From VRUE01 sp963816785 (GTDB lineage Bacteria > Actinomycetota > Thermoleophilia > Solirubrobacterales > 70-9), in the NCBI GenBank assembly GCA_963816785.1, contig CAWFLL010000004.1, positions 1,364,001 through 1,428,000 of the forward strand: 64,000 nt of DNA, written 5' to 3'. Within the stretch, counting starts at the first letter, position 1. Each line of letters begins with the position of its first letter. Under the pieces are notes generated by a model. That model saw only the letters and a program-made list of their open reading frames with translations. It had not been told where the DNA came from and made no database searches. Below are positions 63,557 through 64,000 of the stretch, piece after piece. Made by a program: the position numbers and the translations under genes.

Positions 63557-64000
63557 TTATTGGCGCGCCGCGCCGATGCGGCGGAGGAAGTCGCGCAGCC
63601 GTCGTTCGTAGAGACCCGGGTTCACGTTCCATGCCTCGGTGTGGCCTGCCCCGGGCGCGTGGTAGTAGGTGACCCAGCGCGGCAGCTCGGCGGCCAGATC
63701 CTCGCTGGTCGCGATCGGGACGACTTCGTCCTCGGTGCCGTGGAAGAGCAGGATCGGGAGCTGAAGCGCCTCGGGGTGCCGGAGGGCGTCGAGATCGTCC
63801 CAGTCGGCGTCGATCCGGGCGCCGATCGCCCACTCGACGGGGGTCGAGGCGATGCCAGGCAGGCCCATCTCGGACGCTTGGAAGGAGAGGATCTCCCGCC
63901 AGTCGAGCGCCGGCGCGTCGAGGACGAGCCCTGCGACCCGGCCCGCAAGCCGCGAATGCTGCATGAACTGGGTGACCAGCGAGCCGCCCATCGAGTAGCC
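63557..64000 (-). CDS. Alpha/beta hydrolase, C-terminal part (gene runs off the window)
   Basis: The 147 visible residues start inside the nucleophile elbow GYSMGGSL (Ser). The acid is likely Asp in LFHGTEDEVVPI, and His in GAGHTEAW completes the triad. Near-terminal NPGLYERRLRDFLRR is normal. The lid region VLDAPALDWREILSFQASEMG suggests a serine esterase or peptidase-like hydrolase. N-terminus and substrate are unknown because the window ends at 64000. Confidence 0.88.
   Translation of the reverse strand, partial: GYSMGGSLVTQFMQHSRLAGRVAGLVLDAPALDWREILSFQASEMGLPGIASTPVEWAIGARIDADWDDLDALRHPEALQLPILLFHGTEDEVVPIATSEDLAAELPRWVTYYHAPGAGHTEAWNVNPGLYERRLRDFLRRIGAARQ

Overview
The window is about 64 kb of very GC-rich chromosomal DNA with dense, often start-stop-overlapping genes and frequent GTG and TTG starts. 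The gene content is housekeeping-type and actinobacterial: a dnaK-grpE-dnaJ-hspR operon, clpB, purS/purQ/purL as separate genes, a thiO-thiS-thiG operon behind a THI element, a DUF4235 protein and a zinc-finger anti-sigma factor. The purine gene set with a GYD-domain protein next to purD, and several small proteins of a style I associate with Solirubrobacterales, suggest class Thermoleophilia. That placement is inference. No phage, IS element or CRISPR array was seen.

Layout. 1-3.7 kb: membrane phosphatase fragment, alpha/beta hydrolase, endonuclease III, cytochrome c, and a His-rich secreted nuclease cut by an in-frame TGA. 3.9-8 kb: dnaK-grpE-dnaJ-hspR. 8-10.7 kb: drug-type ABC exporter (ATPase plus two permeases). 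10.7-13.3 kb: clpB. 13.5-16.1 kb: membrane protein and a secreted lytic transglycosylase with a peptidase-like C-terminus. 16.2-36 kb: a nearly complete purine pathway (purD, E, B, C, S, Q, L, F, N, H) interleaved with a cytochrome P450, a cupin, an acylphosphatase, an MFS/TetR pair and four paralogous secreted proteins with calcium-binding-like repeats. 36-38.4 kb: secreted coil-like protein, LOG-family protein, tRNA-Lys, PAP2 phosphatase. 38.4-41.4 kb: thiamine genes (thiG, thiS, thiO, TPP riboswitch, thiE). 42.3-51.2 kb: lipoamide dehydrogenase, pyruvate dehydrogenase E1 alpha, E1 beta and E2, then lipB and lipA, which make the lipoyl cofactor of that complex. 52.2-58.6 kb: two tRNA-Ala genes around a very large secreted sugar-dehydrogenase/LamG protein containing about 1.21-kb tandem repeats. 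58.7-64 kb: chromate transporter, two HD-domain proteins, ECF sigma/anti-sigma pair, small membrane proteins and an alpha/beta hydrolase cut by the window end.

Two features cross the whole window. First, many genes start 6-7 bases after a TAnnnT -10 hexamer with no room for a Shine-Dalgarno sequence, so leaderless transcription looks common. Second, at least nine genes, including essential single-copy ones (dnaJ, clpB, purL, purH), are split by single-base frameshifts, several at short homopolymers. This points to indel errors in the underlying sequence more than to biology; frameshifted genes are annotated here as single units.

The most distinctive candidates are a ThiS whose C-terminal Gly-Gly is followed by 17 extra residues, the four-member secreted protein family inside the purine cluster, the TetR/MFS pair with two matched operators, and the leaderless promoter architecture.
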